A stretch of DNA of 64,000 bases from Eoetvoesia sp035555955 (GCF_035555955.1 NZ_DATMGA010000028.1:119509-183508), one strand, 5' to 3'; positions 46,847 to 56,267 are shown, counted from the stretch's first letter. Program-made: numbers and translations. Notes: generated from the letters alone by a model not told the origin.

Positions 46847-47710
46847 TTATGTCCTTGAAAACAAACCGCTGGGCTTGAACAGCAAGACGGCCAGGAAGAC
46901 GAGGTGGCCGGTCATGATTCCCCAGGCCGGGCCTATCATGAAGCCCAGGCCTTGCGCCACGCCAAGCAGCAGGGCGCCCGCGAACGTTCCCCACAGCGAT
47001 CCCAGGCCGCCGATGACGACCGCCTCGAAGGCGTAGATGAGGAAGGTGGGGCCGGCGCCGGGGGTGACGGAATTTTTCATGCCCATGAACACCCCGCCCA
47101 CGGCCATGACGGCGAAGGCGATGCCCATGGCCAGGCCGTAGACGTGCAGGTCCTTGATGCCCATGAGCTGGGCGGTGTCCCGGTCGTCCGAGGTGGCGCG
47201 CAGGGTGACGCCCAGGGACGTGCCCTTGAACAGCCGCGACAGGCCGGCGGTGATGATCAGGGCGGCCGCCAGCGTGATGACGGGGAACACGCCGAGGCTT
47301 ATCGGGCCGAACACCGTGAAGCTGGCGGTCGACAGGCTGCCTATCGGCAGTACTTTCGCATCGGCCGAGAAGATTTCCAGCAGGCCGTTCTGGATGATGA
47401 TGGACATGCCGAAGGTGATGAGCAGGGGCGGCAGGATGTCCTGGCCGAGCACCTTGTTCAGGACCGCGCGCTGCAGCACGTAGCCCAGCCCGAACATGAT
47501 CACGACGACGATGGGCAGCGCCGCGAACGGGTTCAGGCCGCTGGCCGACATGACGACCAGGGCGATGTAGGCGGCCAGGGCGATGAAGTCGCCGTGCGCG
47601 ATGTTGACCAGTTTCATGACGCCGTAGGCCAGGGACAGGCCGATGGCGAACAGCGCGTAGACGCCTCCGGTCAGGGCGCCCTGCACTATGGCGTTTACCC
47701 ATTCGAACAT
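46847..47710 (-). CDS. LivH-type ABC transporter permease (second importer)
   Basis: 287 residues, hydrophobic throughout. N-terminal IVQGALTGGVYALFAIGLSL and KLVNIAHGDFIAL are LivH hallmarks. Inner-membrane half-channel with the LivM-type protein encoded 6 bp downstream. Confidence 0.9.
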   Translation of the reverse strand: MFEWVNAIVQGALTGGVYALFAIGLSLAYGVMKLVNIAHGDFIALAAYIALVVMSASGLNPFAALPIVVVIMFGLGYVLQRAVLNKVLGQDILPPLLITFGMSIIIQNGLLEIFSADAKVLPIGSLSTASFTVFGPISLGVFPVITLAAALIITAGLSRLFKGTSLGVTLRATSDDRDTAQLMGIKDLHVYGLAMGIAFAVMAVGGVFMGMKNSVTPGAGPTFLIYAFEAVVIGGLGSLWGTFAGALLLGVAQGLGFMIGPAWGIMTGHLVFLAVLLFKPSGLFSRT

Positions 47711-47737
47711 ATGTGTCTCCTCGTTTCGCTGCGCTGG

Positions 47738-48430
47738 CTAGATGCCGAAATAGGCATCCGAAATTTGTTTCTTGCTGAGCTCGGCCGACTTGCCGGCAAG
47801 GGCCACCTTGCCGTGCATGAAGCAATACAGGCGGTCGGTCATGCGCTTGGCCATGTCGATATCCTGCTCGACGATCAACGCCGCCGTGCCGTCGCCGGTG
47901 ATCTTGGGCAGGGCTGCGTAGATGTCCTTGACGACCACCGGCGCCAGGCCCAGCGATATTTCGTCGCAGATCAACAGCTTGGGATTGGACATGAGGGCGC
48001 GGCCGATGGCCACCATCTGCTGCTGGCCGCCTGAAAGCGTCAGCGCCGGGTTCTTGCGCTTTTCCACAAGGGCGGGAAAGAGCTCGTACACACGCTGCAG
48101 ATTCCATGCCCCCGAGCGCTTCGACATCCTGCCCACCAGCAGGTTTTCCTCGACGGACAGGCTGGGGAACAGGCGGCGGCCTTCGGGAACCATGGCGATG
48201 CCCATGGCGACGATGTCGCTGGGGTGGACGCCGCCGATGGGCCGGCCGGCGAACGAAATGGCCTGGGGTCCCACCTTGATCTGGCCGCAGATCGATTTCA
48301 GGAATGTGGACTTGCCCGCGCCGTTGGCGCCGATGATGGCGACCGATTCGCCCTCGCGCATGGAAAAGTCGATGCCGAACAGGGCCTGGAAGTCGCCGTA
48401 GAAGGCTTCGAGATTCTGGACGGTGATCAT
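47738..48430 (-). CDS. LivF-type ABC transporter ATP-binding protein (second importer)
   Basis: 230 residues. Walker A is GANGAGKST, signature LSGGQQQM, Walker B LLICDEISLGLAP. The ATG overlaps the LivG-type stop by 4 bp (ATGA), so translation is coupled. Confidence 0.92.
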   Translation of the reverse strand: MITVQNLEAFYGDFQALFGIDFSMREGESVAIIGANGAGKSTFLKSICGQIKVGPQAISFAGRPIGGVHPSDIVAMGIAMVPEGRRLFPSLSVEENLLVGRMSKRSGAWNLQRVYELFPALVEKRKNPALTLSGGQQQMVAIGRALMSNPKLLICDEISLGLAPVVVKDIYAALPKITGDGTAALIVEQDIDMAKRMTDRLYCFMHGKVALAGKSAELSKKQISDAYFGI

Positions 48431-49155
48431 GCCTGCACCTCCATGCCCATGTAGACGCGCTTGACCTCGGGACTGTTCATGACGGTTTGCGGATCGCCTT
48501 CGGCCAGTTTTTGCCCGAAATTGATGACCAGCAGGCGCGTGGCGACGGCCATGAGCGCATGCACGACGTGTTCGATCCAGATGATGGAAACCCCTTGCTT
48601 GCGGATGTCGTTGACCATGTCGATCAGTTGCAGGGCCTCCTGCTCGGTCAGGCCGCCGGCGATCTCGTCCAGCAGCAGGATTTTCGGCTGCGTGGCCAGG
48701 GCGCGCGCCAGCTCCAGCCTTTTGCGGTCGAGCAGCGTCAAGGCGCCGGCAAGGCGGTTCACTTTATCGAGCAGGCCCGTGCTGGCCAGGATGTCCATGC
48801 ACAGGTCGTTGGCCTTATGCCCCGCGCCGCCCGCGCCGAAGGTGGCGGCCACGAGCAGGTTCTCGAACACCGTCATGCCGCCGAAGGGCTGGGCGATCTG
48901 GTACGAGCGCCCGATTCCCAGCCGGCACCTGCGGTGGGCCGGCAGCCGGGTGATGTCGCTGCCTTCCAGGGTGATGCGGCCGGTGTCGGCCCTGAGATCG
49001 CCGCTGACGAGGTTGAACATGGTGGTCTTGCCGGCGCCGTTGGGCCCCAGGACGCCCAGCGCTTCGCCCTGTTCGAGCTGGAAGCTCAGGTCGTCCGTAA
49101 CCTTGAACGAGCCGAACGATTTCGATACGTTCTCGACGCAAAGAAGAGTGGTCAT
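48427..49155 (-). CDS. LivG-type ABC transporter ATP-binding protein (second importer)
   Basis: 242 residues from ATG 49155. Walker A is GPNGAGKTT, Walker B ILLLDEIAGGL, H-loop WIEHVVH. Longer in-frame starts run through the hairpin and are rejected. It is separated from the receptor gene upstream by a 118-bp gap holding a 22-bp perfect stem-loop. Confidence 0.9.
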   Translation of the reverse strand: MTTLLCVENVSKSFGSFKVTDDLSFQLEQGEALGVLGPNGAGKTTMFNLVSGDLRADTGRITLEGSDITRLPAHRRCRLGIGRSYQIAQPFGGMTVFENLLVAATFGAGGAGHKANDLCMDILASTGLLDKVNRLAGALTLLDRKRLELARALATQPKILLLDEIAGGLTEQEALQLIDMVNDIRKQGVSIIWIEHVVHALMAVATRLLVINFGQKLAEGDPQTVMNSPEVKRVYMGMEVQA

Positions 49156-49167
49156 GGTTGTGTCCTT

Positions 49168-49224
49168 GCATCCGCCCCGCATAGTGTGCTGTCCGGTTCT
49201 TTGCACACTATGCGGGGCGGATGC
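49168..49224 (-). other. Intercistronic 22-bp perfect hairpin between receptor and ABC transporter genes
   Basis: Arms 49168-49189 and 49203-49224 are exact reverse complements (22 bp) with a 13-nt loop. In the minus-strand transcript it lies 49 nt after the receptor stop (49274) and 12 nt before the LivG-type start. No U-tract follows. The expected role is 3'-end protection of receptor mRNA and/or reduced expression of the membrane components. Confidence 0.85.
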
Positions 49225-49273
49225 TTTTGCCGTGCGGTTTGGCGGGTTCGTCCGTGCTGTCTTCGGCCAGGCC

Positions 49274-50569
49274 TTAGGCCAGCGGCTTGATCTTGGCCTG
49301 CACGGGAATCTCCGGCGCGGTCTCGTTGTTGACGACGAGCAGGTCATAGGGGTGGTTCTTGCCCTTGACCCATTGGCCGCCCACCAGCGGCGTCTTGGCG
49401 ACGTTCTTGACAGGTCCGTTGCCCCATTGCACATGGCCGATGATGGTGTCGAGCTTGGTCTGGGGAATGGCGTCGCGTATGGCTTCGGGCGAATCGATGT
49501 CCTTGGCGCGCTTCAGCACGTCGATGGCGACTTCGAACAGCGAGTGCGCGTAGCCCAGGGGCTGGCTCCATTGGCGCTTGGTGGCGGCCTCGTAGGCGTC
49601 GGCCAGTTGCTGGGCGCTTTGGCCGTTCAGCGAGGACTTGTACGGACGGTTGGGGCTCCACCAGCACTCCTGCGTCAGACCTTCGCCTTCGGCGCCCAGG
49701 GCCTCGACTGCCGAGGGGAAGGCCAGCGCCTTGCCGATGGTCACGGCCTTGGGATTGAAGCCTTGCTGCTTGGCCTGCGTCCAGAAGTTCTTGAAGTCGG
49801 GCGGGGTCTGCACCCCGGCGATGATCTCGACGTTGGCCTTCTTGTATTCGGACAGCAGGGCGGTGAAGTCGGTCTGGCCGTTCTGGAAGCGGCCCGCGTC
49901 CAGAACGGTGTAGCCCATTTTCGTCAGGGGCGGCGCGATGCCCATCTTGGGGTCGGCCCAGGCGTTGCCGTCGCCGTCGTTGGCGCACAGCAGGCCTACG
50001 ACCTTGTTGGTGTCCAGGCTCTTCCACATATTGGAGAAGACCGCAATAATGTCTTCCAGGCCCCAGAAATAGTGGTAGGTCCAGTCGAAGCCTTGTTGCG
50101 GCTTGCCTCCACGGGTAAAGAACCAGGGCTGCCAGGGCGTGGTCGTGGAAATGCAGGGAATCTCGTTCAGCTCGCACTGGTCGGAGACGGGGTTGGCGTT
50201 TTCCGGCGTGGAGCCTACGATCATCAGGTCGATCTTGTCCTTCAGGATGAGCTCGGCGGCGACCTCGGAGGCGCGATTGGGGCTGGACTGGCTGTCCTTG
50301 ACGATGACCTCGATGGGGTGGGCCGTGCCGTTGACGGTCACCCCGGCCTTGAGCAGGTCCTGGATGCCGGCGAGGATGAACCGGTCGACTTCGCCGAATC
50401 CCGCCAGCGCGCCGGTTTGCGGCGTGACGTAGCCGAGCTTGATGACGCGGCCCGTCTTGGCGAGCGCCAGCGGGCTGATGCCCGCCAGGCCCAGGGCTCC
50501 GCCGAAGGCGGAGGCCTTGATGAACGAGCGCCGTTTCTGGTTCAGATGCTTGGTGTCCTGTTGTGTCAT
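49274..50569 (-). CDS. LivK-type ABC substrate-binding protein with Tat-like signal
   Basis: 431 residues. The N-terminus has a twin-arginine motif (KRRSFIKA) followed by a hydrophobic stretch and ALA cleavage site, so export may be by Tat. The mature part is a large type I binding protein (IKLGYVTPQTGAL). It is distinct from the two orphan receptors and belongs to this operon's importer. Located 91 bp after the aromatic hydroxylase gene, it likely binds the hydroxylase substrate. Confidence 0.88.
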   Translation of the reverse strand: MTQQDTKHLNQKRRSFIKASAFGGALGLAGISPLALAKTGRVIKLGYVTPQTGALAGFGEVDRFILAGIQDLLKAGVTVNGTAHPIEVIVKDSQSSPNRASEVAAELILKDKIDLMIVGSTPENANPVSDQCELNEIPCISTTTPWQPWFFTRGGKPQQGFDWTYHYFWGLEDIIAVFSNMWKSLDTNKVVGLLCANDGDGNAWADPKMGIAPPLTKMGYTVLDAGRFQNGQTDFTALLSEYKKANVEIIAGVQTPPDFKNFWTQAKQQGFNPKAVTIGKALAFPSAVEALGAEGEGLTQECWWSPNRPYKSSLNGQSAQQLADAYEAATKRQWSQPLGYAHSLFEVAIDVLKRAKDIDSPEAIRDAIPQTKLDTIIGHVQWGNGPVKNVAKTPLVGGQWVKGKNHPYDLLVVNNETAPEIPVQAKIKPLA

Positions 50570-50660
50570 GCTTGTCTCCTGATGTGGTGCCGCTGATGGT
50601 TCTTGTGTTGGTTGGGGGTGTCGGGCAATGCCTGTTCCATTGCCCGTGCGAAGGCCGTGC

Positions 50661-52268
50661 TCAGGCCGCCTCCGCGGTTGCCAGGATGCCGTACCGCTTC
50701 AGGTCGGCAGCCAGGCTGTCGACGAGATCCGGGATTTCCGCAGCGCCGGCGGCGCCGCCGTAAAGATAGAAGTCGGGGCGAACCAGCATGGCGCGGATTT
50801 CGTGGGCGTCCATATAGGCGGCGTATTTGCCGTCGAGGCCGACGAATCCGCCGGCAGCGGTATCGTCCGGCGCCAGGTGCACGACCTTGGCGTCCAGCTT
50901 TTCCAGGAAGACCAGGTTCTCGGCCGACAAGGCGGCCCTATCCTGCGCGCCGCGCAGCACCAGCACGAAGCCCAGGCCGACCAGGTCGTCGAAGCGGCCT
51001 TTTTTGCCGCCATAGGCAATGGTTCCATGCGGGCTGAGCAGGCCGGCCGGCGCCTTGACGCTGCCGTCCGCGGCGCGGTGCAGGATGCCGTCGACCAGCG
51101 AGGGGAAGGGCGGAGGCGGCGTGGCCGTGCCGCCCAGGAAGGCGGCATCGCGCTCGGCGGCCACGGCCGGGTCGGGGATGCAGATGACCTTGCCCAGGTA
51201 CATGGAAAGCTCGATGACATCCCTGGCGTGCGGCCGGCGTTCCGTCTGGTAGGTGTCGAGCAGGCTTTCGTCCGCCTTGCCGCGCAGGATCAGGTTCAGC
51301 TTCCAGGCCAGGTTCCAGTCGTCGCGCAGGCCGGCGCACATGCCTTGCCCCATGAAAGGAGGCATGACGTGCGCGGCGTCGCCCGCCAGCATGATGCGCT
51401 TGTCGCGCCAGGTCCGGGCGATCAGCGAGCGAAAGTTATACACCTTGGCGCGCTGTATGACCGCCTGGCCGGGCTTGACCCAGGGTTCCAGCAGCTTCCA
51501 GGCGGTTTCCTCGAGTTCGAGTTCTTCGCGCGACTCGTTGGGCAGGCGCATGAACTCCCAGCGGCGGTAGTAGCGGCCGTCGCGGATGCCGGCGGGAACG
51601 ATGGTGGTCGGACGCGCCGGATTGCAGTATTGCGCGGCGGGGGGGATGTCCAGTTCCACGCCTTCGTTGGGAAGGATGTCGATGACCAGCCAGTCGGCCT
51701 CGAAGCCCAGGTCTTCGCGTTCGATGCCCAGGGAACGGCGCACTGGGCTGTTGGCGCCATCGACGCCGATCAGGTATTTGGCGCGGGCCGTGCGGGTTTT
51801 GCCGGTTGCCGTTTCGCGCGCCACGACTTCGGCGTAGCCGGCGGTTTGGCGGATCTCGGTGACTTCCCAGCCCAGATTCAGCTCGACTTCCCGGTAGCTG
51901 TTGACGGTGGCATCGAACATTTCCTCCAGCGTGGGCTGGTGGATGAAGTTGACTTCCGAGCCGCCGGAAATCGATTCGGCCGACCAGTCGATGTGCAGCA
52001 GTTCCTTCCAGTCGGCGTTGAACCAGCGGTAGGCGGGCGCGGGATGGCTGATGGTGGGCAGCTGGTCGCGCAGGCCGATGGCCGAAAGCATGCGGTACAT
52101 TTCGTGGTCGATGCATACCGCCCGAGGCAGCGGGAAGCGTTCGGGCCACAGCTCGAACACCGAGACGGTATGCCCTTGCCGGGCCAGTGTCATGGCCAGG
52201 ACCTGGCTGACGGGCCCGTAGCCCACTTGAATGACGTCGTAGATGACGCCGCTGTTCGCGTTGCTCAT
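50661..52268 (-). CDS. FAD-dependent aromatic hydroxylase, MhpA (3-(3-hydroxyphenyl)propionate hydroxylase)-like
   Basis: 535 residues, the size of MhpA-type class A flavoprotein hydroxylases. The Rossmann motif is QVGYGPVSQVLA, the DG motif GVDGANSPVRRSLGI, and the second FAD motif MLAGDAAHVMPPFMGQGM. The C-terminal 130 residues form a thioredoxin-like domain as in phenol hydroxylase relatives. It hydroxylates a phenolic ring with NADH and O2. No ring-cleavage genes (mhpB-like) are within the window. It is first gene of the minus-strand operon to 45827 and divergent from a TetR gene. Confidence 0.88.
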   Translation of the reverse strand: MSNANSGVIYDVIQVGYGPVSQVLAMTLARQGHTVSVFELWPERFPLPRAVCIDHEMYRMLSAIGLRDQLPTISHPAPAYRWFNADWKELLHIDWSAESISGGSEVNFIHQPTLEEMFDATVNSYREVELNLGWEVTEIRQTAGYAEVVARETATGKTRTARAKYLIGVDGANSPVRRSLGIEREDLGFEADWLVIDILPNEGVELDIPPAAQYCNPARPTTIVPAGIRDGRYYRRWEFMRLPNESREELELEETAWKLLEPWVKPGQAVIQRAKVYNFRSLIARTWRDKRIMLAGDAAHVMPPFMGQGMCAGLRDDWNLAWKLNLILRGKADESLLDTYQTERRPHARDVIELSMYLGKVICIPDPAVAAERDAAFLGGTATPPPPFPSLVDGILHRAADGSVKAPAGLLSPHGTIAYGGKKGRFDDLVGLGFVLVLRGAQDRAALSAENLVFLEKLDAKVVHLAPDDTAAGGFVGLDGKYAAYMDAHEIRAMLVRPDFYLYGGAAGAAEIPDLVDSLAADLKRYGILATAEAA

Positions 52269-52380
52269 TGTGTACTCCTGAAATCCTGCGGTTTAGCTGG
52301 GCTATGTCTGCTGCTGCATGCTTTGCCGTTGCGGCGGGCTTGCCTTGCTTCCGTGCTGCCGGTATTTATTTTGACGAGAA

Positions 52381-52419
52381 TGTCATTTTGATATTCTAAG
52401 CATAATGACAATAATGTCA
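52381..52419. promoter_or_regulatory. Candidate TetR operator region
   Basis: In the 399-bp gap between the hydroxylase (start 52268) and tetR (start 52668), TGTCA (52381) is followed by an inverted repeat TGACA-ATAA-TGTCA (52406-52419) in an AT-rich stretch. It is a plausible operator for the divergent regulator. The rest of the gap shows no convincing gene: a 72-codon frame at 52442 has an arginine-rich, unnatural composition. Confidence 0.45.
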
Positions 52420-52667
52420 GTATTAGAGTAAACCCGGATTATTGAAGGGAAAAATGGGCAATACACTGAATTGCCCGAAGCGGGACTGTGGCGCCATGTT
52501 CACGGTTTGCGCCTTGGCTGAACGGCGCATCCGCCCAGGTTCACATGCGCGAATCCGCCGGATGGGACGCCGCGGGGAACGCCGGCGTGCAGGAAGGCTT
52601 GCCGCGGGTTTTGCAGAATTTCGACGCAGTACAATCCATGTTTATGCCATTTTGAAATGAATTAGCC

Positions 52668-53336
52668 GTGAAACAAGAAGATCACCGGACACGAGTCGGC
52701 CAAGCGCGGCGGGAAAAAACCCGCGCGCTGCTCATGAAAAGCGCCTTGGCGGTTTTTGCGGAAAAAGGCCCCGACCTGCCCGTCATCGAGGACTTCATCG
52801 CCGCCGCGGGGGTTGCGCGGGGCACTTTCTACAATTACTTCAGTACGACCAGCGAACTGCTGGCTGCGCTGACCGGCGCCATGAGCGATGAAGTGCTGGC
52901 CGTGGTGGACGCCGAGGTATTGAAATTCGAGGACCCCGCCACCCGGATATGCACGGGCACCCGGCTTTACGTTGGCATGGCGTGCCGCTATCCGCTATGG
53001 GGCACATTCCTGGCCCGCATTGGTTCGCGGCATGCGGTGCGGGGCAAGCTGCTCGACACCTACCTGACGCGCGACGTGCAAACGGGCGTGACCAGCGGGC
53101 GGTTTTCAGTGCCCAATGCCGTGGTGGTCCGGGACATTATTCTTGGTTCGATTTTCTTCGGCATCGAAACCATACTCACCGAACCCAGCATCGAGAACCA
53201 TGTAGAAGAAATGATGTACGTGGTGCTGCATGGCGTCGGCCTGTCCAAGCAAGAGGCCCGGCAAATCGCGTTCATGCCGCTGCCCGAGGCCGGGCCTGTT
53301 TCGGGGCCGATATTCTCGGCGCTCAACCCAAAATAA
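52668..53336 (+). CDS. TetR/AcrR-family transcriptional regulator
   Basis: 222 residues from GTG 52668. The N-terminal TetR helix-turn-helix is FIAAAGVARGTFYNYFSTTSE (split over residues 36-56), with a variable all-helical ligand domain following. It is divergent from the aromatic hydroxylase/importer operon and is its likely repressor. Stops of this gene and the convergent EamA gene are 4 bp apart. Confidence 0.9.
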   Translation: MKQEDHRTRVGQARREKTRALLMKSALAVFAEKGPDLPVIEDFIAAAGVARGTFYNYFSTTSELLAALTGAMSDEVLAVVDAEVLKFEDPATRICTGTRLYVGMACRYPLWGTFLARIGSRHAVRGKLLDTYLTRDVQTGVTSGRFSVPNAVVVRDIILGSIFFGIETILTEPSIENHVEEMMYVVLHGVGLSKQEARQIAFMPLPEAGPVSGPIFSALNPK

Positions 53337-53340
53337 CGGC

Positions 53341-54273
53341 TTATGCTTTCGCGGCGTCGCGCACCATGCGGCGCAGCCAGTCGTGCCCGCTGACCAGCAC
53401 GATGCCCATCGCCACGCATCCCGCGCCGATCAGGAAACTGGGATCCAGCGGTTCGTCCAGCAGCCAGACGCCGAAGACGATGCCGAACAGCGGCGTCATG
53501 AAGGAAAAGACGCCCAGCCGCGACGCCAGGTATTTGTGCAGCAGCCAGAACCAGGCCAGGAAGGTGAAGAACGAGACGACGATCGCCTGGAACAGCACGC
53601 TGCCCCAGGCCAGGGGCGTGGAGTGGATGGCTGTTTGCCCAAGCACCACGGCGGCGATCAGCAGCAGGATGAAAGCGGCGATAAGCTGGTACAGCAGGGT
53701 CTTGGTGACCGAGGTGTTCGACAGGCGCGTGCAGCGGATGACGACGGTGGTGGACCCCCACGAGGCGCCGGCCAGCAGCCCCAGGAAATCGCCCAGAAGA
53801 ATATTCGGGGCGTCTTTGGTGGCGGCATGCGCATCCGGCCCGAAGAAGGCCACGATGATGCCGACGAAGGCGATGCCTATGCCCACCCATTGCGCGGCCG
53901 AGAGTTTTTCCTCGGGCAGCCGCCAGTGCAGGCCGATGGCGGCGAAGAAGGGCGCGGTGTAAAGAAAGACCGCCATGTGCGAGGCGGTCGTGTAACGCAT
54001 GCCTTCGCCCAGGAACAGGAATTCCAGCGCGAACAGCGCGCCGATGAGCAGGCCTGGCGCCCAGGTGCCGTCTTTCAGCGCCAGCGGTTCGCGGCGGCAG
54101 ACCATGAGCAGCGCGACCAGGACGGCGGCGATGCCAGAGCGGAGGGAAATCTGCAGGACGGGGGCGATGTCGTAGGCGACGGCCTTGATGGCGATTTGCT
54201 GGAAACCCCAGATCATGCACAGAAAGGCCATGAGCCCAAATGCCTTGCCGTCGATGGCTTTACGCTCGTTCAT
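53341..54273 (-). CDS. EamA/DMT-superfamily transporter
   Basis: 310 residues with ten predicted membrane segments in two EamA repeats (LCMIWGFQQIAIKAV at the start; GASWGSTTVVIRC opening the second half; PLFGIVFGVWLLDEPLD near the end). Likely an inner-membrane drug/metabolite exporter. The substrate is unknown. It lies 75 bp after the methyltransferase gene on the same strand. Confidence 0.9.
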   Translation of the reverse strand: MNERKAIDGKAFGLMAFLCMIWGFQQIAIKAVAYDIAPVLQISLRSGIAAVLVALLMVCRREPLALKDGTWAPGLLIGALFALEFLFLGEGMRYTTASHMAVFLYTAPFFAAIGLHWRLPEEKLSAAQWVGIGIAFVGIIVAFFGPDAHAATKDAPNILLGDFLGLLAGASWGSTTVVIRCTRLSNTSVTKTLLYQLIAAFILLLIAAVVLGQTAIHSTPLAWGSVLFQAIVVSFFTFLAWFWLLHKYLASRLGVFSFMTPLFGIVFGVWLLDEPLDPSFLIGAGCVAMGIVLVSGHDWLRRMVRDAAKA

Positions 54274-54348
54274 TGTGTCTCCATGAATGCTGCTTATCGT
54301 TGGCCCTATTCGTGTTGCCCTGGCGCCGTCTCGTCCATGACGGCATGT

Positions 54349-55740
54349 TCAAAGCCGGCTGCGGCGGTCGCCGCTGATAAAGCCCAGCAGCGGAACGGGT
54401 ATGTCTTTTCCTACGGCCAGAACCTTGAACAGTTCGCCCATTTCCGCTTCCGACACCAGCTTTTGCACGGCGGAAGCCGCCTGGCCGTAGCGGACGGTGT
54501 CGTTCGGGTCGAGGCCGGCCAGCAGGCTGGGCAGGCCGGTGTTCAGCAGAAAGCGCGCCTGCGAGGTGTAGCCCAGCACATCCAGCCCGCCTTCCAGCGC
54601 GGCATCGGCCATGGCGGTGAAGTCGACGTGCGCGGTGATGTCCTGCAGCCCCGGGTAGACCAGGGGCTGAGGGTGGGCATGATGGCGGAAATGGCACATC
54701 AGCGTGCCCGAAGCGCGCTGCGGGTGGTAGTACTCGCGCTGGGGGAAACCGTAGTCGATCAGCAGCGCGGCGCCTTTTTCCAGCCAGGAGCCCATTTGCC
54801 GCACCCAGGCTTCGGCCCGCAGGTTGATTTCGGACTGGTACTCGGGCAGGGGCGGCATGCGCTTGGCCACGGCTTCGGCCAGCTCGGCCGAGGCCGGGCG
54901 CTCGGCCATCAGGAACGGCGCGCCATTATTGCCGGCTGCATCTTTGTTTTCCAGATGCGCCTGGCCCAGGCTGGCTTCCACGCCGCCGGCGCGGCGATGA
55001 CGGAAGCTGATGTCGTCTTCGCCGGCGTGGCTGTGGCCGAGCGTCACGCCCAGCTCCAGCACCTGGCCGGCATCGCCCCAGCGGAACAGCGTGGCCGGCA
55101 TGGCGTCCAGCACTTCGTTGGCCAGCACGCAGCCCGAAAAATGTTCCGGCAGGCTGTCCAGCCAGCTTACGGCCTGGCCGAACCCGGCCAGGCGCCGCTG
55201 CTGGCGTTCGCGCAAATCGGCCGAGACTTCCAGTATCTGGTAGGCGGGCTCGATGCCCAGCCCGCGCAGGGCGGGAATGATGGAGGCGGCCAGGGCGCCC
55301 GAGCCGGCGCCGAATTCCAGCACATTGACCGAGCCGCTGGTTTCGAGGATTTGCGCCACCTGACTCGCCAGGGCCTGGCCGAATACGGGGCCGAGTTCCG
55401 GCGCGGTGGTGAAGTCGCCAGCGGGCAATCGAGGCGTTGGCCCGGCATGGTTTGCGGAGGCATTCAAAGGCGCGGCGGCTGCCGCGGAGGATTCATCGCC
55501 ACCGCCTTTTCGCGCGGCCGCGATGTGGCGGGAATTGCCGCCGAACTTGGCGCTGCCTGCCGCATAGTAGCCCAGGCCGGGCGCGTAAAGCGCCAGATCC
55601 ATCCATTGCTCGAAGGGCATGAACCCCCACGGGGCTTGCTCGATTTGCTGGACCAGATAGCGCTCGACGGCCCGCGCGTGGGCGGCCGATTCGGGATCCA
55701 GGGCCGGGAGTCCGGCAGGAACGGAGGTGGAAGAAGACAT
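54349..55740 (-). CDS. Class I SAM-dependent methyltransferase, MidA/NDUFAF7 (DUF185) family
   Basis: 463 residues from ATG 55740. Family features are GYYAAGSAKFGG, FTTAPELGPVFGQALA, the SAM-binding VLEFGAGSGALA and ANEVLDAMP. NDUFAF7, the mitochondrial relative, methylates an arginine of complex I. An Ala/Gly/Asn-rich insertion of about 30 residues (residues 78-107) interrupts the N-terminal part. The bacterial role is not established. Confidence 0.92.
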   Translation of the reverse strand: MSSSTSVPAGLPALDPESAAHARAVERYLVQQIEQAPWGFMPFEQWMDLALYAPGLGYYAAGSAKFGGNSRHIAAARKGGGDESSAAAAAPLNASANHAGPTPRLPAGDFTTAPELGPVFGQALASQVAQILETSGSVNVLEFGAGSGALAASIIPALRGLGIEPAYQILEVSADLRERQQRRLAGFGQAVSWLDSLPEHFSGCVLANEVLDAMPATLFRWGDAGQVLELGVTLGHSHAGEDDISFRHRRAGGVEASLGQAHLENKDAAGNNGAPFLMAERPASAELAEAVAKRMPPLPEYQSEINLRAEAWVRQMGSWLEKGAALLIDYGFPQREYYHPQRASGTLMCHFRHHAHPQPLVYPGLQDITAHVDFTAMADAALEGGLDVLGYTSQARFLLNTGLPSLLAGLDPNDTVRYGQAASAVQKLVSEAEMGELFKVLAVGKDIPVPLLGFISGDRRSRL

Positions 55741-55774
55741 GGGCTGGGGTCTTGGTTGTGCCGGGGGTAGTGTA

Positions 55775-55996
55775 TCAGCGCCGGCCTTCGTCCTGAGTGG
55801 CGGCGTCGTTGGCGGCATGGCTCTTGCCGCGTTTGTTCAGCAGGTAAAGGCTGTGGCACATGGCGATGAAGAATGCGGCCAGCAGCGCCGCCATGGCACC
55901 GACCAGATAGTTGCCGAACACGATCCACAGCGGCACGGACAGGATGGCGGCCAGAAATAGCGGCTTGTTCGCAAGTTGTCTCGCAAATTGTTTCAT
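55775..55996 (-). CDS. Small two-segment membrane protein
   Basis: 73 residues beginning MKQFARQLANKPLFLAAILS. Two hydrophobic segments (about residues 12-30 and 32-52) are followed by a polar, charged tail (LNKRGKSHAANDA). No family can be named with certainty. It lies 34 bp upstream of the methyltransferase on the same strand and so is probably cotranscribed. Confidence 0.6.
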   Translation of the reverse strand: MKQFARQLANKPLFLAAILSVPLWIVFGNYLVGAMAALLAAFFIAMCHSLYLLNKRGKSHAANDAATQDEGRR

Positions 55997-56104
55997 AGGT
56001 TCGGGAAGCGGGGCGCGGTTGCATGGCGGGGCGCGATGTCGATGAAAAAGGACACGGCTTTGTCCGTAGAGTATAGGCGCAAGCCGAATGCGGCGTCTTT
56101 TGCC

Positions 56105-56139
56105 AAAAAAAACGGCATCCGGATTGTGTCCGGATACCG
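56105..56139 (-). terminator. Rho-independent terminator of wrbA
   Basis: On the minus strand ATCCGGA-CACAA-TCCGGAT, extended by CGG/CCG around one mismatch, is followed by eight T residues (the A-run 56105-56112 on the plus strand). Confidence 0.88.
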
Positions 56140-56267
56140 CTTCGGGGAGGCATTATTGTGTAATGCCGAAGATTGGGGCCGCATTGCCGCGGCGGTTGTT
56201 GGCGGTGTCTGCGCGGGTTTGCGGCGCAGCGGCGTTCGCCGCGGGACGCTTTGGCGCTTTTGCTCTG

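Noticed and set aside
44310..48107. A 1265-codon open frame on the minus strand
   Set aside because: It overlaps known Liv permease, ATPase and receptor genes in other frames. Its composition (Arg/Gly/His-rich, few hydrophobic patterns) marks it as a GC-driven artefact.
52442..52660. A 72-codon frame upstream of tetR
   Set aside because: It has an arginine-rich, irregular composition, no family resemblance and a poor start region. It is treated as non-coding.
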